A DNA stretch of 29,424 bases from Pleurotus ostreatus/Saccharomyces cerevisiae fusant (Eukaryota > Opisthokonta): the NCBI GenBank assembly GCA_024196135.1, contig JAMQCK010000306.1, forward strand, positions 1 through 29,424. The letters run 5' to 3'. The position numbers and the translations under genes were made by a program. Position 1 is the stretch's first letter. Each line of letters opens with the position of its first letter. Shown here one piece after another: positions 1 to 10,986 of this stretch. Under the pieces are notes generated by a model. It ran no database searches. It was not told the origin of the DNA and saw only the letters and a list, made by a program, of their open reading frames with translations.

Positions 1-184
1 GCTCCCAGAGGCGCACACAACTGCAGAGGGGACAACCAAAGATAAATATCCTATATAATACAACTGAGAAGGGGCGCACCTGCAGAGGGGACAACCAAAG
101 AAAACAAGTCTAAGGTGTGCCTCTGCGTGTGACGCCCATAACTACTGCGGCCACGGTCATGTGATGGAGAAAAAGAAAAAGAAA
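1..184. repeat. short direct repeat at window edge (21-42 and 80-101)
   Basis: A 22-bp sequence beginning CTGCAGAGGGGACAACC occurs at 21-42 and again, identical, at 80-101. Read on the minus strand, the orientation of gene A1, each copy is pyrimidine-rich and ends in TCTGCAG. It therefore looks like a duplicated 3' splice acceptor. This sequence lies just beyond the point where A1 loses similarity to its paralogues. It could belong to a last exon outside the window or to an insertion that removed the A1 3' end. Confidence 0.5.
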
Positions 185-1709
185 TCAATAAGTACAAATA
201 CCATCAGTCCACATCCAAACACGAGCAAATAGGAACAATCCACAAGTCCCCTTACACAGAGCCTGCACGTCCACCTCGCTTATGCTCGTCAAGATCTCGA
301 GAATGCGCAGCTTTCCCAAAGGGAAGCTTGACAATCGCGCGGCAGATGTCTTGCCTTCCAGTCGCAAATGGTGCAGGTGCGAGAAGCTATCGCTCACCGA
401 TTTCTGCGCTCTACCGAACAAATTCACTTTGTCAGGTTTGACGAAGAGTGCAGAGACGGTGCGGACATAGGGCAGGAATGGCTTGAGAGTGAGCGTCATT
501 ATATCGAGTGCGTCCCCATCATTGAAGGGGCCACCGGAAACCAAAGATTGATGGAATTCCAGGCGAAGTCGAGTGATGTCGAAGCGACGAGCGCTGCAAG
601 CGCGAATAATTTTCTCTAGCCCTGCGTCAAAGAGGGCAAAGTCTCCCAGCTGCGACCTCGTCCCGATACGGACGAAGAGCTCGCGGTCGATGAAAGGACC
701 GTCTTTAATCACCGTGTCCGAGAACTGAAGACGCGTCAAGTCTCCTTCGCCGAGCGCGCCGCTCAGAGCGTTTGCTAGCAGCCTGCCACCACGGGAGGAC
801 TCGTTGGAGTTGTCAGAGGAAGACTGATGAGGTGCGCGAGAGAAATAGTGAGGACCTGCTGCTTGCGCAGAGGATCCAGGCTGAGTAGACGCAGGCTGCT
901 GCTGTTCCGCTTCGGCGCCGCGCTGGACCGCGCGAATGGCCCCCTCCGTAAATCGCTGGTGGGAATCCTGTTCCGTGTCTCCATCGTCAGACGGCCTTTG
1001 AGCGGCCGCCGCAAGTCCGTTCACCGCTGCCTGCAGGTCATCTCGCTTGCAAGGCTTGCGACGTAGCATGGTGCAGTTCACGGAAGTAGCAGGACCCGGC
1101 GATACTTGAGGTACGGTGGGCGCGCTACTGACAGTGGAAATGGTCGGCAAAGCACCTGGATATTCGTGGGACGGCGCGTTGGTGATGGATGGCCCTGGCG
1201 TGGGATGGGCGCCTGAAGCGGAAGAAGGCGGATAGATGATACGGGTGACTGCGGGGCTGGTTTGAGAGTCTCCAACGTTGTCGTCGTCGCGCGCTTGGTG
1301 TAAATCTTCTTCACCGTCGCCATGGCCCGCATACTCTTCTCTAGCTTGAGGCGGCGTCGTGTGGGCGCCATGCCGCAAGATGTGATTCGTCTCCTCGAGC
1401 TCGTGCAGGACGCCGTCTACAAGGGCTACCAGAGTTTGCGTGGTCTGCGCAATATAGTCGATGGCTGTGTTCGTGGCAATCGGGTCACGCAAGGAGCGGG
1501 GAAGGAGCATGTCGAACAGAGCTGTGCCTGCGCCGCGTATGTGGCGCATAAGGTTGCCGCGGACGCCCCGTCTCCTGGTCGCAGGCGGTGTCGTGAGTAG
1601 ATGCACCGTGGGCGCTGGACCAGCCGGTGCGGTGTTGGTTGTCTGTCGAGGGTCCACTGGATTTTGGAGAGATTAGCAGGTACACAGGGTCACAAAAGGG
1701 ATACGCACT
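185..1709 (-). CDS. A1: family A protein, N-terminal half and most of the C-terminal domain, 3' end lost or displaced
   Basis: First copy of an unrecognised family (A) with five members here. The coding start is split: A at 1709, TG at 1656-1655, with a GT-AG intron at 1708-1657. The leader back to the TATA box contains no ATG. The protein has a basic N-terminus, a helical heptad-like stretch (about residues 60-95), a long Ser/Pro/Gln-rich middle, and from about residue 325 the conserved domain, including HLHHLRLEGKTSAARL. Similarity to A2-A4 stops after the motif SEVDVQAL near position 255. The remaining 25 or so residues match nothing in the family, and the last 110 residues or so, including the FTLTDA motif, are missing. 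A GTAAGG at this point could be a new splice donor to an exon outside the window; otherwise the gene is truncated. The convergent F-box partner seen with A2, A3 and A4 would lie left of the window. Confidence 0.65.
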
Positions 1710-1861
1710 GTCGTACGAGGCGTGCGTAAGAGCAAACCACGATGCAGCAGCAAGTAAAAGTCGTTCAAGACGTCGATGAGCGTCTGAGCGGTCGTGAAGG
1801 TGCCAGGCCGTTCGTGATTCCGTGAAGTACTAGTTGGTGCTACTGGATGGAAAGTGCTGAG

Positions 1862-2028
1862 TTTATAAGCGCGATTGCCCTCGTGCGAGATATTCTGGCC
1901 GACAATAAGGTCGAACAATAAGCATATGCCCTATTCTTCTCGTTCATGCACCCAATTGTCCGAGTAAAAGCCGGTCATGCCCGTAGGAAACACTCTCGGC
2001 GGAGAGAACAAAACGCCCGGGGCCACAT
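1862..2028 (-). promoter_or_regulatory. A1 promoter: TATA box, ACAATA motifs, GTGGCCCC box
   Basis: On the minus strand this contains ATGTGGCCCC (2028-2019), TATTGT twice (near 1919 and 1907) and CGCTTATAAA (1871-1862). The TATA box is about 150 bp before the split start codon. The same elements in the same order lie upstream of A2, A3, A4 and A5, so this is a shared family promoter. A GGCCTGGCACCTTCACG leader block (1810-1793) is shared with A2 and A3. Confidence 0.6.
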
Positions 2029-2271
2029 ATCTGGTCTTCCCGGCAAAGCTGCCGGATGCTGAGGCAAGAGTAGGAGATGGAGGCGTGTCATTGAAGGTGT
2101 AGTATTCCATCAGTCATTCGACCTAGAGAATTCAGTCGAGTGCAGCGAAGAAAGGCGGTCATTACTTTGTCTCCATTCGTCTCCGGCATCAGCGCGTCTG
2201 AACCATCACACTTTGGTCACATGAAGTATCGCTGGCTTCTTGCCCAGCCAACCGAGGTCAGTTCCTATGAA

Positions 2272-2820
2272 TGATGCAACAGTCCCCTGAGGGCTCAGGG
2301 GAAACTGATGCATCACTGGCCTGAACTTGTAGGATTGAGCTTGTAGGGCCTTGATGCATCAGCTGATGCAACAACTGACTGAGAAAGCTACTACAGCTAC
2401 AGCTACTCGGAAAATGCCGTCCCCGCCTACGTTCTCGGTCATCGCCGGGCTCCCGTCATCGCCGCCAGCAGCGCGCTCGCCGTCGTCGTCCCGCCCTCCC
2501 GCTCCCCGACGCGCAGCCCGCCTCCCGATCCCGCGCCTTCCCACGCTCCTCCTGCCGCGCCGTCCCGCTCTCCTGCCGCACGCGCTCACGACGCGTTCCT
2601 CCGCCTCCCGCTCGCCGCATCGTCGCCCACCCTGCCCCGCGCTTGCGATAGCACGTGCGCTCGCAAGCTCACCGTTCTCGCGCGCACTCTCGGTAGATGC
2701 CGAAACTACGCCGACACGCAGCCGCGGGCACGCGCGCGCTCCCCTCCACTCGCACCGGCCGTCGGGCTGCGCATACCCGGCCATTGCCAGATACGCCAGC
2801 TCGCCCGTCGGATAGCGCCG
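2272..2820 (+). repeat. Left terminal inverted repeat of the transposon
   Basis: This is the inverted counterpart of 5231-5786. Matching landmarks, in order, are the 44-nt hairpin, the TGATGCATCAGCTG motif, a run ACTACAGCTAC, then very GC-rich sequence ending in a well-conserved block that begins CTCGGTAGATGCCGAA and ends with CCCGTCGG. The long open frames on both strands here are by-products of the GC-rich composition. Confidence 0.85.
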
Positions 2821-5230
2821 CGCTCGCGCAGCTCAGCCCCAGTGCACACCGGCCCGGTACATGTGGACACGCGCGAGCGAGCAGCTCGCGACGTGTCGCA
2901 TGTGGCCGCGACCAATGCGGCTATCACATGCGCGGCTCGGACAGCGCCAGAACACGGGACACATCACGAAGCGAGGCGACGCGCGAGTTGCTGCGCTATC
3001 ATCGCCATAGTGGCGACGACAACGAGCAATTATGCGCGCGCGGACAGCGGCGGCCACGACGTGGTCGCCATGGCGACCACGTTGACGGTGCGAGCGGACA
3101 CACGTTCGTGGCGAGGGCATGGAATGGAATGGGGAGTGGGAGGCCGGCTCATGTTGCGTCCATGTCGCGCCCGACACGCGGATGGCGGCTGTAGCGAGCG
3201 CGGTGGTCGGTGGTCAGGAGTGATACAGCCTGCTCAGCGCCGGCGTCATTGGACGTCGGCGATGACGTGGCAGGAAGGGCGCGCGGGTGGCGGTCGCGAG
3301 GAGGGAGAGAGGAGCAGGACGAGATGAGCACTGGGTGCTCACCTCGCACGTAGCTGACCGAGCGACGCGCAGGAATGGTGGTGGTTGAGAGCGAAGAGCA
3401 TGATCGGCTGCGGACGGAAATTCACTCCGCGCGATCACGTGCTCGGCAATTGCCGACGACGCGTCGTTCCGCGCGCGCGTGTGCCCCGTTCTCCTGTCCA
3501 CACCTCCTGCCCGTGCCTCTTGTCTGCCCGCACCCAAATGTAGAGTATATATCAGTGCTATATGCGATATATGTACTGCTGCTTTTGCTATAGCATAATG
3601 AGTAACGTTGAATTTTGATAAGTGCAGCTAGTACTCGGGACAAGATCTGTGAAGGAGCGCGTGACCAGGATAGATCGACGGCTTTAAGCGGCATAAAACT
3701 CATGTAGAGCTACTCAAACAGATATATTTCCTGCCACTACAGCTTGGATAGCAAAGGGGATACATGCAATATACTCAAATTCATATGTAGCCATACTTCT
3801 AGATGCCCTGCAGTAGGAACAATGTCCCAATTCAAAGGGCATACATACTTCTTACTTGCATTCCAGTACAGCTATATACAGAGTGAGGCCTCATTAGCTC
3901 AGTACTTGGCTCAGAATTGCAGGGGGGCAGTGAGAGGAGGTCCCAAAGCAACTCAAGTGCTTGGTGAGATATGAAAGAGCAGAATGTGCTCAATTGCTCG
4001 CTGACTATGACGAGATTCATATTTCTGAGCGTGTTTTATGCATAACAAATGTGGTTTGAACCCGGTATGCCCTGTTTTCAAGGACGCTCTACACGTCTAT
4101 GCAGAAACCGAGGCGACGGGCGTCCATCGCGAAGCTCTATTTGCCGTCGAGCGCGACGTCGAGCACGAGCCGGATCTCGGCCCGGCATGCCTTGGCGCCC
4201 CAACTCACGAATATCATCTGCAGAATGAGGTTTTTCGTAACAGGAGTCAGTTCACATAGTTTTTCTACTACTACTCTGTGAGTAAGCAATGTTTTCGATG
4301 TCTTCCTACATTGAATAGGTACGGAAATCCAGAAAAAAGCGAGATCTGGGGTAGTCAAGCAAATATCGGATTTTGCAGGACTCCTATATTAGCTGGTACT
4401 TCAGCAAGCACTCTATCTAGAAGCCCCCCTTGCTTTGGCACCCTGTTCAAGTAGCTGGAAAATTGTGGTGATTGCGAGGACTGGCAGCAGTGGCAAAGGG
4501 CGGCGAGGCGCGGCTCGCCGGGCCGCGCTTCCGGACCACGTGCCAAGGCCGGAAAAAATCGGTTGCTGCGGCGCGCCGCCTCTTCGTCTCGACCACCACC
4601 ATCACCACCGCTGTCCACCGCTCGCCTTGGCGAGCACTTCGCCCTCCACCGCCTCCTCCCTTGCGCCCCCGTCCGACCCTCCGCTCTTGCGTATTCCCGC
4701 CTCCTCACCCCAAGAGCGCATCCGTGCGCATGGCCGACGTCAGGGCATTGCCCGCCTACCTCACCATCGCCATCTCGCCTGGGCATCCACCGCAGCCGTG
4801 CACGCGTCCCTTCCGGCGCACGTCCCTCCCCGCACCCTCCACGTACCCCCTCGCCCGCTACGCTCGTGCGCGGCCACGTCGTCACCTACGTGTCACGTCA
4901 CGTGATGCGCTCGACGATCGGCGCGGACGTGGCCAATGCGAATGCGGCATGCTTTGCTCGCCGCGTTTGCGCAGCCCCCTCCCTTGCGCGTCCTGGATGC
5001 GCGCGAAGGCGGTGGCTGCCAGCGTGGGCGAGAGCGCGCCGTCGTCATGACAATGGTGGTGCAGCTCCGCAAGCGTTAGCATCACCTCGCGAACGTCGAC
5101 GTCAGCGCGCATGCGCAGACGCAGTGTATGGGGTAAGGAGCAGGCTCGTCCGGCATTGGCTTGGCGAGCTGCTTACTCCTGCAACCGCGGCGGCCGCGAC
5201 GGGAGCGCGTGGGCAGAAGCAGGGGTGGGG
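2821..5230. other. Transposon interior, no gene recognised
   Basis: Two GC-rich flanks (about 2821-3530 and 4480-5230) surround a distinctly more AT-rich core (about 3535-4440). Open frames in the core are under 90 codons and show no transposase, helicase or other motif I recognise. The GC-rich parts have overlapping frames on both strands without recognisable domains. I see nothing here that supports a gene. Confidence 0.6.
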
Positions 5231-5786
5231 AGCGCCACCCGACGGGTGAGCTGGCGTACCCGGCAATAGCTGGGTACGCGCAACCCGACGGCCGGTGTGC
5301 GCGGAGGGGAGCGGGGAGCCCGCGCGTGCCCGCGGCTACGTTTCGGCGCGCGTTCGGCATCTACCGAGAGCGCGCGCGTGCACGTGTGTCCGCGAGCGCG
5401 GGTCGGGGTGGACGACGGCGCGACGAGCTCACCGTGGGAACGCAGCGAGCGCGCGCGTCGGGGCGGCGGGGAGCGGGAGGGCACGGCGGCAAGAGCGTGG
5501 GAAGGAACGGGTCAGGAGGCGGGCTGCACGTGGGTGCGCGTCGGGGAGCGGGAAGGCGGGACAACGGCGGCAGTGGTGGCGAGCGCGCTGCCGACGACAA
5601 CGTCGGGGACGCGGGGACGGCCGAGGAGGGGATGGGCACGGCATCGTCCGAGTAGTCGTAGCTGTAGTAGATTTTTCAGCAGGCTGTTGCAACAGCTGAT
5701 GCATCAAAGCCCTACGAGCTCAATCCTACGAGTTCAGGCCAGTGATGCATCAGTTTCCCCTGAGGGCTCAGGGGACTGTTGCATCA
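5231..5786 (-). repeat. Right terminal inverted repeat of the transposon
   Basis: Inverted copy of 2272-2820. Its outer end is the 44-nt hairpin at 5743-5786 and its inner end is the block around CACCCGACGGGTGAG. The two arms differ by substitutions and several small indels, so they are not a recent duplication. Confidence 0.85.
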
Positions 5787-5998
5787 GTGGTCTTGTCAGT
5801 GGTGGCCAACCGAGAAGCAGAGCGTCGGCATTCCGGCGCCAGCGATGGCTGCGCTGCTCCCTTCGCCAGATGACTGGGAGATGAAGTTCAACATTGATTT
5901 CGTGTGCTTGCCATTTTGTCATCGGACATCTCCGGTTGTCACCGCGACGGGATCTCCGCAGCCGTTCTAGGCCCTTTCCTTCCTTGTACACAATTACC

Positions 5999-7818
5999 AT
6001 GTTCGTGATGAATAGGTCTCCCACCCCGGTCTCGTATAAGCGAGTGATCATTTGCCGAGAGGCCCTTACTGAACACCTTGATCAAGACTGCGCTCCTGTC
6101 GCGGAGAGCAACGGTCTCGAGTTGAAGCGCGGCTACAGGTGAGCATTATTTGTTCACGAGACCACAGCCAGTCCATTCTGACTAGCTTGTGTAGTGATGA
6201 GTACGAGGAATAGGGCAGCGCGGGCTTCAGGCGCTCAGGGTGTGGGACAGGGACCGAATCACGCTGGTAAGCCCGAGCTTTCTGGATCACAACAATCATT
6301 CTGACTCTTAGATAGGTCGTGCAAAATGTGATGATACCATCCCTTCGAACGCTCACAACGTCGCGGCGCGCGTCGGTAAGGCATACCCTCAAATTTCTTG
6401 AACTTTGACTGACAATCTGCAAGACTTCGAGCGAGGCTCTCAAGGTGACCACGCTGCCTACACTCGCGCTGGACGCAAGATTCATGCCGTCGAAAGGCCA
6501 GAGAACGCCCTCCCTCACCCTTTCGGTACGTGAGCCGCATTGTATGGCCGCATAGCTCGTACTCACCCCCTCCGAAGTGCTCACAACGACACGCCCGATG
6601 TCCCCTTGTGTCCAATCACATATCGACCGCCTTCCGAACGAGTTACTCTGCGCGATTTTTCTCCTCACTGGCGATCCATCTCCCGCATCTGGCTTCCCCC
6701 GTGATCATGATATGCACGACACCGGTCTGTATCCGGGCGCGGTACGACTGTACAGCAAAGCTGCGGTTCTCCTCGGTCGCGTCTGTTCTCGATGGTTGCA
6801 CGTGACACGTGGCTTTCCTGCGCTGTGGACCGCCGTAGACGTGACCTTTCCGGGGGCGAGAGCTACCGCCATATTGAAACGCTGCCTTGAGTACTCCGCC
6901 GGTCTTCCTCTCGTACTGTGGATCAGCAAGAGCGTGAATCCGAACGACGATTATTACGGGGTCGATCCTCGTTTCATGCGCCTCGTTGCTGCCAACGCCC
7001 ATCGATGGGTCGAAATATCCATCCAATTGGGCGATGAGTGTCACACTTTGCAGCCCCTCATCTCACTGCCGTCTGGCTCCTTCATCGCACTGAGGAGGGC
7101 CCGCATAGAGTTCATGCGGATCCATGTAACCGACAACAGCTTGGATACACTCTTGTGGCGGTCTTTCTATACGTCCCCGCACTTGGTCGCTCTGGATTGG
7201 AACCGCACTCAATACATCCAGTATAGTCTCTCCTCGGCCCCCTTACGACAACTCACCGAGATCGGCGTATATTCCACTGAGCCTGGAATGCTCCTCCCCA
7301 TCCTCCTCAACTGCACCGCCCTTGAGGTTCTGTTCGTCCATGTAGACTGGCCGTGGGGCCCAGAGGAGGATAACGGAACAATCCCCCTGGCGTCGCCAAT
7401 ATGCCTTCCGCGCCTACAAGCACTGGCATTGCGTGGACCTTACGATTGGGCACCGCTCTTTTCTGCATTGGAAGTCCCGTCGCTCAACCGGCTCGACTTG
7501 TCGCATATGGACATCGAGCATGTTGTCATAGAGAAAATGCTCCGTCGGTCGTCTGCTCGCCTGATGATGCTCACTGTCTATTGGCCTGCGATGGGTCAAG
7601 GCGATAATATAGTCGCTCTTTTGCACAGCCCGGCAACGCGTCACCTTCAGGTCGTGCGGTATGAATGTGCTTATCCTGGGGCGTCTGAATTTGGATGGGA
7701 GGAATCATTCGACTTGTGTCCTTCAGTTCCATCACATATCTACTATACTACAAGATATGCAGAGGCGGAAAAGTACTACAGGATGATATGTACAACGACA
7801 AACTCTAGAGTAGTGTAG
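5999..7818 (+). CDS. F1: F-box protein with Leu-rich C-terminal part
   Basis: Predicted five-exon gene: 5999-6138, 6208-6266, 6316-6375, 6424-6525 and 6578-7818, giving 533 aa in one open frame. All four introns (48-69 bp) are GT-AG. The model is supported because exons 2-4 of F1 and F3 have nearly the same lengths (59, 60 and 102-105 nt) and phases. The F-box starts at IDRLPNELLCAIF (about residues 136-148) and ends with VCSRWLHVTRGFPALW (about 189-204), separated by a GDPSP-containing insertion. The rest has Leu-rich units such as LPRLQALALRGP and RSSARLMMLTVYWP. By family knowledge, F-box proteins recruit substrates to SCF (Skp1-Cullin-F-box) ubiquitin ligases; the substrate is unknown. 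The gene is convergent with A2, with 41 bp between stop codons. Confidence 0.85.
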
Positions 7819-7859
7819 CCGAGACAATATGTAGCCCCAGAAAGGCTGTATGTACCCCG

Positions 7860-10210
7860 TCAGTCTAATCGCATAGTCCACGTCGGATGAGCATTCATAA
7901 TGGCTCGAAGTTTGTCAAGCCCACGCGTGTCAGTGAGCGTGAAATGTACAACGGCATTTCCCGGAACACGCTTGAGCGCTTGCTCGCAAGGGAACGCGGA
8001 CTTCAGGTGCATGACAAATGTGCGTGCTTCGTCTACAACAGGGGAGCCATGCGCAAAAACCGATAGGTAAGTTGGCTGGAGGGAATCGATAGGCCCCGCC
8101 GCCAGAAAAGCCAGTCGGCCACTGCAATGCGTCACGAGGATCTTGATATCCGTCTCTGAAGTGGGGAAGAGAGCCTCAAGGATGCACAAATCCTGGATCG
8201 GAAACGTGATAAGTCGTGCTGCTGAGGTCATTCCTTCGATCCGAACGTGGTGAAGGTGAGAGAAGTCCTTCACAATCGAGCGTCGAGCCTGCTGTGCCGC
8301 CTTGGTGACTTGCACGTCGTCGTATGCCTTGAATAAGACTACTGCCGTGTTGAAGCTGCTCAAGTAGGTCCGAATTGCAAGCAGGATAGCATCCAGCGCG
8401 TCTTGGCCATCCCATTGACCTCCAAAGACAAGGACTTGATGAACCTCCACATAAAGCTGCGTGAGATCATGCTGACGCGCTTCACAGACACCAATTAGGC
8501 TCCTAAGCCCTTCATCAAAGGGCTCAGATGGGACCGGAAGCTGCGACTTCTTCCCAACGGAGATCAGCAGCCTGCGTCCGAGGAAGACCCCGTCTGTTAC
8601 AATGAAGTCGCGGTAGTGGATGTACGTCGAGTCGGAGCTTTCTTCGCTGACGTCGCGGGCAGCACGAGCAGGACCCTCGTCCGCGACATCGCTAGAGTGC
8701 TCCAAATTGTCGTCCGGGGGAGTCTCCTCTTGAGCCAGCGAAGATGCTTGAGGAGCTTCTCCGCGCGTGGCTGACGCGGCCTCCGAGGCGACCCTCTGCT
8801 GCTGCTGTCCCGCGTCACCCTCCTGGTCAACGACTCGACGAGGCGGATCCGACATCATGGCAGCCAACTCGCGCCTCGCAAGCCCCTCGTCGTAATGCCT
8901 CGCCTCCGCTTCAGCCGCAGGACTGTAGTGCAGCAAGGCAGAGCTTGCGGAATGAGTGGAACTTGTCTCGAGCGAGGGGAAGGAGAGCAGGGCACCGGTC
9001 GTCTGCGCAGCATCCGCGTTCCCGGAGGACGACGCGGCAGGGCCGGACTGCGCCGGCGCGACACCAGGACCCTGATGGTCGAGAGCGGGTAGAGGTACCG
9101 TACGACTCAGAGGCGCGTACAAGGCCGGATGTAACGGGTCGGGAGAGGGCGCCAACTGAGGATATGGGTCGTCCTTCGGGGAGTTGAAACTCAACATTTA
9201 TCTGGTAAGCTTCCGGATGGGCAAGTATATCGTTGAGAGTGTCGCGGTCGTGAGTGGACAAGACAAACGCCGAGTCCCCTTCGCCAGAGGTAGCGCCGGT
9301 AGCATTGATAGAGTCGCCAATGCCGTAGTGCTCCTGAGAAGAGCTCGCCTGAGGAGTGTTGTCCTCCTGCGGCGCTGCGATCGCCTGCTGCTCGCGCGAG
9401 GTAGCCTCTCTAGCGTCATCTCGCTGCCCGTCTCCGACGACCTCATGAGCTTGGGCTAGATTGCCCAAGGGTGCATGGGAAGGGCCAGCGCCGCTTTCTG
9501 CGAGCTCGCGCGAAACGCGCTCTCTCTGCGAGCGTCATCCAGACTCGGCGGCCTGCATCGTCTCGTTGTCTCCATTCGTGTCATAATCGCGCGAGACACG
9601 CGGGCTCCTAGGATCGTTAGATGGACGTATCTCATGCGAGGGCGACACAGGCCTGAGCGGGCGGACAAGCGGGCGGGAGGGTTGACCGACCAGGTCGGGG
9701 TTCGGAAAGTTCAGCATATCATCGTTCGGGCTTGAAGCTTCGTGGGTCGGGAAAGATGTGTATGGCTGGTGGTCGTCGAGTTCGGGTGGGTCTGGTGCGA
9801 TCCCGGGTGGGAACCCACCAGGACCGCCGCCGTGGCCCGCGAGACCCAGTGCAGCTTGAGCGATGGCATCCGCGATTCTATTGAAGCCTTGCTCTGTGGT
9901 CTCGCGGTGCCGCTCGATCGCATCTAGGATGTCGTCCGTACGCCCGGGATGAGCAGTAGCGTGCGTGGGATTGTCGTTCGTGAGGATGAAATCGTGAGAA
10001 GCGCGAGAACGCCGAAACAGTGTCGAGCGCAGAGCATGAATGTGGCGTGCGATGGAGCGACGAATCCGCTGTCTCCGTGTCGCGTGCGGCGTCGTGGAAG
10101 AGTGCTCGGAGGGCACCGGACCAGCCGGTGGATTGTTGGTCGTATCGTGCGGGTCCACTAGGAATTTGAGTAATCAGCAGGGATATGTGGTCACGGGAAG
10201 CATACGCACT
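7860..10210 (-). pseudogene. A2: family A gene, disrupted reading frame
   Basis: Family A copy with a split start (A at 10210, TG at 10157-10156, intron 10209-10158). The first part (to 9535) encodes the basic N-terminus, the heptad-like helix and Pro-rich sequence, then meets an in-frame TGA (9537-9535). The same frame stays open after the TGA to about 9200. There the family frame shifts by one: the C-terminal part (9197-7860) is in another frame. A 40-bp GT-AG segment (9195-9156) would restore the frame if it is an intron, but that is very short. The C-terminal domain itself is complete (DFSHLHHVRIEGMTSAARL, VHFTLTDTR) and ends in LRLD like A3. Either this is a pseudogene, an unrecognised intron removes the stop, or there is an assembly error. 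Confidence 0.6.
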
Positions 10211-10298
10211 GTCTTTAAGGCGTGCTCGATAGCGAAGTAAGACGTGACAAGGAGTAAAGCGTTCAAGACGTCGAAAAGGTCGTGAGCGTACAAGGAAT

Positions 10299-10316
10299 CG
10301 TGAAGGCGCCAGGCCG
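10299..10316 (-). promoter_or_regulatory. Conserved leader block of A2 (also 1793-1810 in A1, 16714-16731 in A3)
   Basis: The minus strand reads CGGCCTGGCGCCTTCACG between the TATA box and the splice-split start codon. The same 18-mer occurs in A3 and, with one change, in A1. Related sequence (CCTGGCGCCTCTCA) is in the A4 leader. The leaders of A2-A5 also share a reading frame starting A/S-W-R/C without any ATG. This could be a conserved regulatory leader or simply the trace of recent common ancestry. Confidence 0.45.
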
Positions 10317-10369
10317 TTCGTAAGTCCGTAAGAAATGCGTGTTGATGCTGTTTGAAGGAATGCGCAGAG

Positions 10370-10528
10370 CTTATAAGCGCGCCCTTGCGTGGGCGAGTGA
10401 TCCCGGCGTACAATAGCGCAGAACAAAAAAGCGGGGACGCTATTGTACCTGGGCACTTCAGTGGCTGCGGGATGTCGGTTGTCGAGTCGCTCGCTTCGCC
10501 GCATACAACAACATTCCCGGGGCCACAT
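10370..10528 (-). promoter_or_regulatory. A2 promoter: GTGGCCCC box, perfect ACAATAGCG inverted repeat, TATA box
   Basis: Minus-strand order is ATGTGGCCCC (10528-10519), then a perfect 11-bp inverted repeat GTACAATAGCG/CGCTATTGTAC (10408-10418 with 10438-10448), then CGCTTATAAG (10379-10370), 160 bp before the start-codon A. ATTGT is the core bound by HMG-box factors in general; whether such a factor acts here is inference. Confidence 0.6.
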
Positions 10529-10986
10529 TTGCGTGCCGCCAAATCCCGTGAGAGCGCGATATTCCAGACAAGTGACGGTCGGCGGCGTCTGAGGGAAGAT
10601 ACCCAGTGTTCGGGTGTGTATGTGGCGTCGGTAATTGTGTGGCGGTCCTTTGGGAAAGTGGCGAGGACAACAAGCGAGGAAGAAGCACTCATACTTCTCA
10701 CAGAAGAACAGCCTGGATGAGCGGCCTGAGGCCGGCTTCAATAAGAGATCAGAACTTCCAAAGTACGTGGCGGATGCGCATGCTTGAGCATCCCAGTTGG
10801 CCCTCGCCCTAAAGCGCAGGCGGGGTCGCGAGCATGAGAAGCTGCGCAGAGAATGATCATTGTCTGATAGTTGATCCGAGTATGGATCGATGATACGAAG
10901 GAAGGACAGCCGCTTGGGTTAAATTCGAGGTCATCGTCGTTGAGAGCAAGTTGAAGCAGCGGCAATCACCGGCTTGGCCAATACTG
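10529..10986. other. Divergent intergenic region between A2 and F2
   Basis: This separates the divergently transcribed A2 and F2. Apart from the A2 promoter elements on its left edge and the F-type upstream block on its right edge, I see no gene, RNA or repeat. Open frames crossing it on the minus strand run through the A2 promoter and leader and are not supported as genes. Confidence 0.5.

Larger units (their letters stand above)
2272..5786. mobile_element. Non-autonomous DNA transposon, 3.5 kb, long terminal inverted repeats
   Basis: Both ends carry the same sequence in inverted orientation, starting TGATGCAACAGTCCCCTGAG. The match continues with about 75-90% identity by eye for about 550 bp inward. 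Each terminus begins with a 44-nt near-palindrome (2272-2315 and 5743-5786) whose CCCCTGAG/CTCAGGGG stem has a two-base loop. The 10-mer TGATGCAWCA recurs as a subterminal motif (2352-2373, 5685-5706). I find no transposase motif inside. No clear target-site duplication is visible (left flank CCTATGAA, right flank GTGGTCTT), so the insertion may be old or its edges altered. The superfamily cannot be assigned; a KDZ/CACTA-like or hAT-like derivative is possible. Confidence 0.85.

Noticed and set aside
2359..3327. Several 110-165 codon open frames on both strands in the transposon's left part
   Set aside because: Arg/Ala/Pro-rich low-complexity frames, overlapping on both strands in very GC-rich DNA and mirrored at 5161-5884 by the inverted repeat. 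No coding signature.
4040..4075. tRNA-like B-box (minus strand GGGTTCAAACC)
   Set aside because: No cloverleaf partner sequences nearby; it lies inside the transposon core.
2247..5814. GCCAACCGAG on both sides of the transposon (2247-2256 and 5805-5814) as a target-site duplication
   Set aside because: The copies are 15 and 18 bp away from the element ends, not adjacent, and the intervening bases do not match. Probably chance.
5880..5935. Possible family A fragment (minus strand INVELHLP resembling INVEFQLP of A2 near 9190)
   Set aside because: Only about 30 bp of partial similarity, and the A2 segment concerned is not conserved in A1, A3 or A4.
9878..10741. A 287-codon minus-strand open frame
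   Set aside because: It runs through the A2 promoter, TATA box and leader into the A2 N-terminal region in the wrong frame; conserved A2 elements explain the region better.
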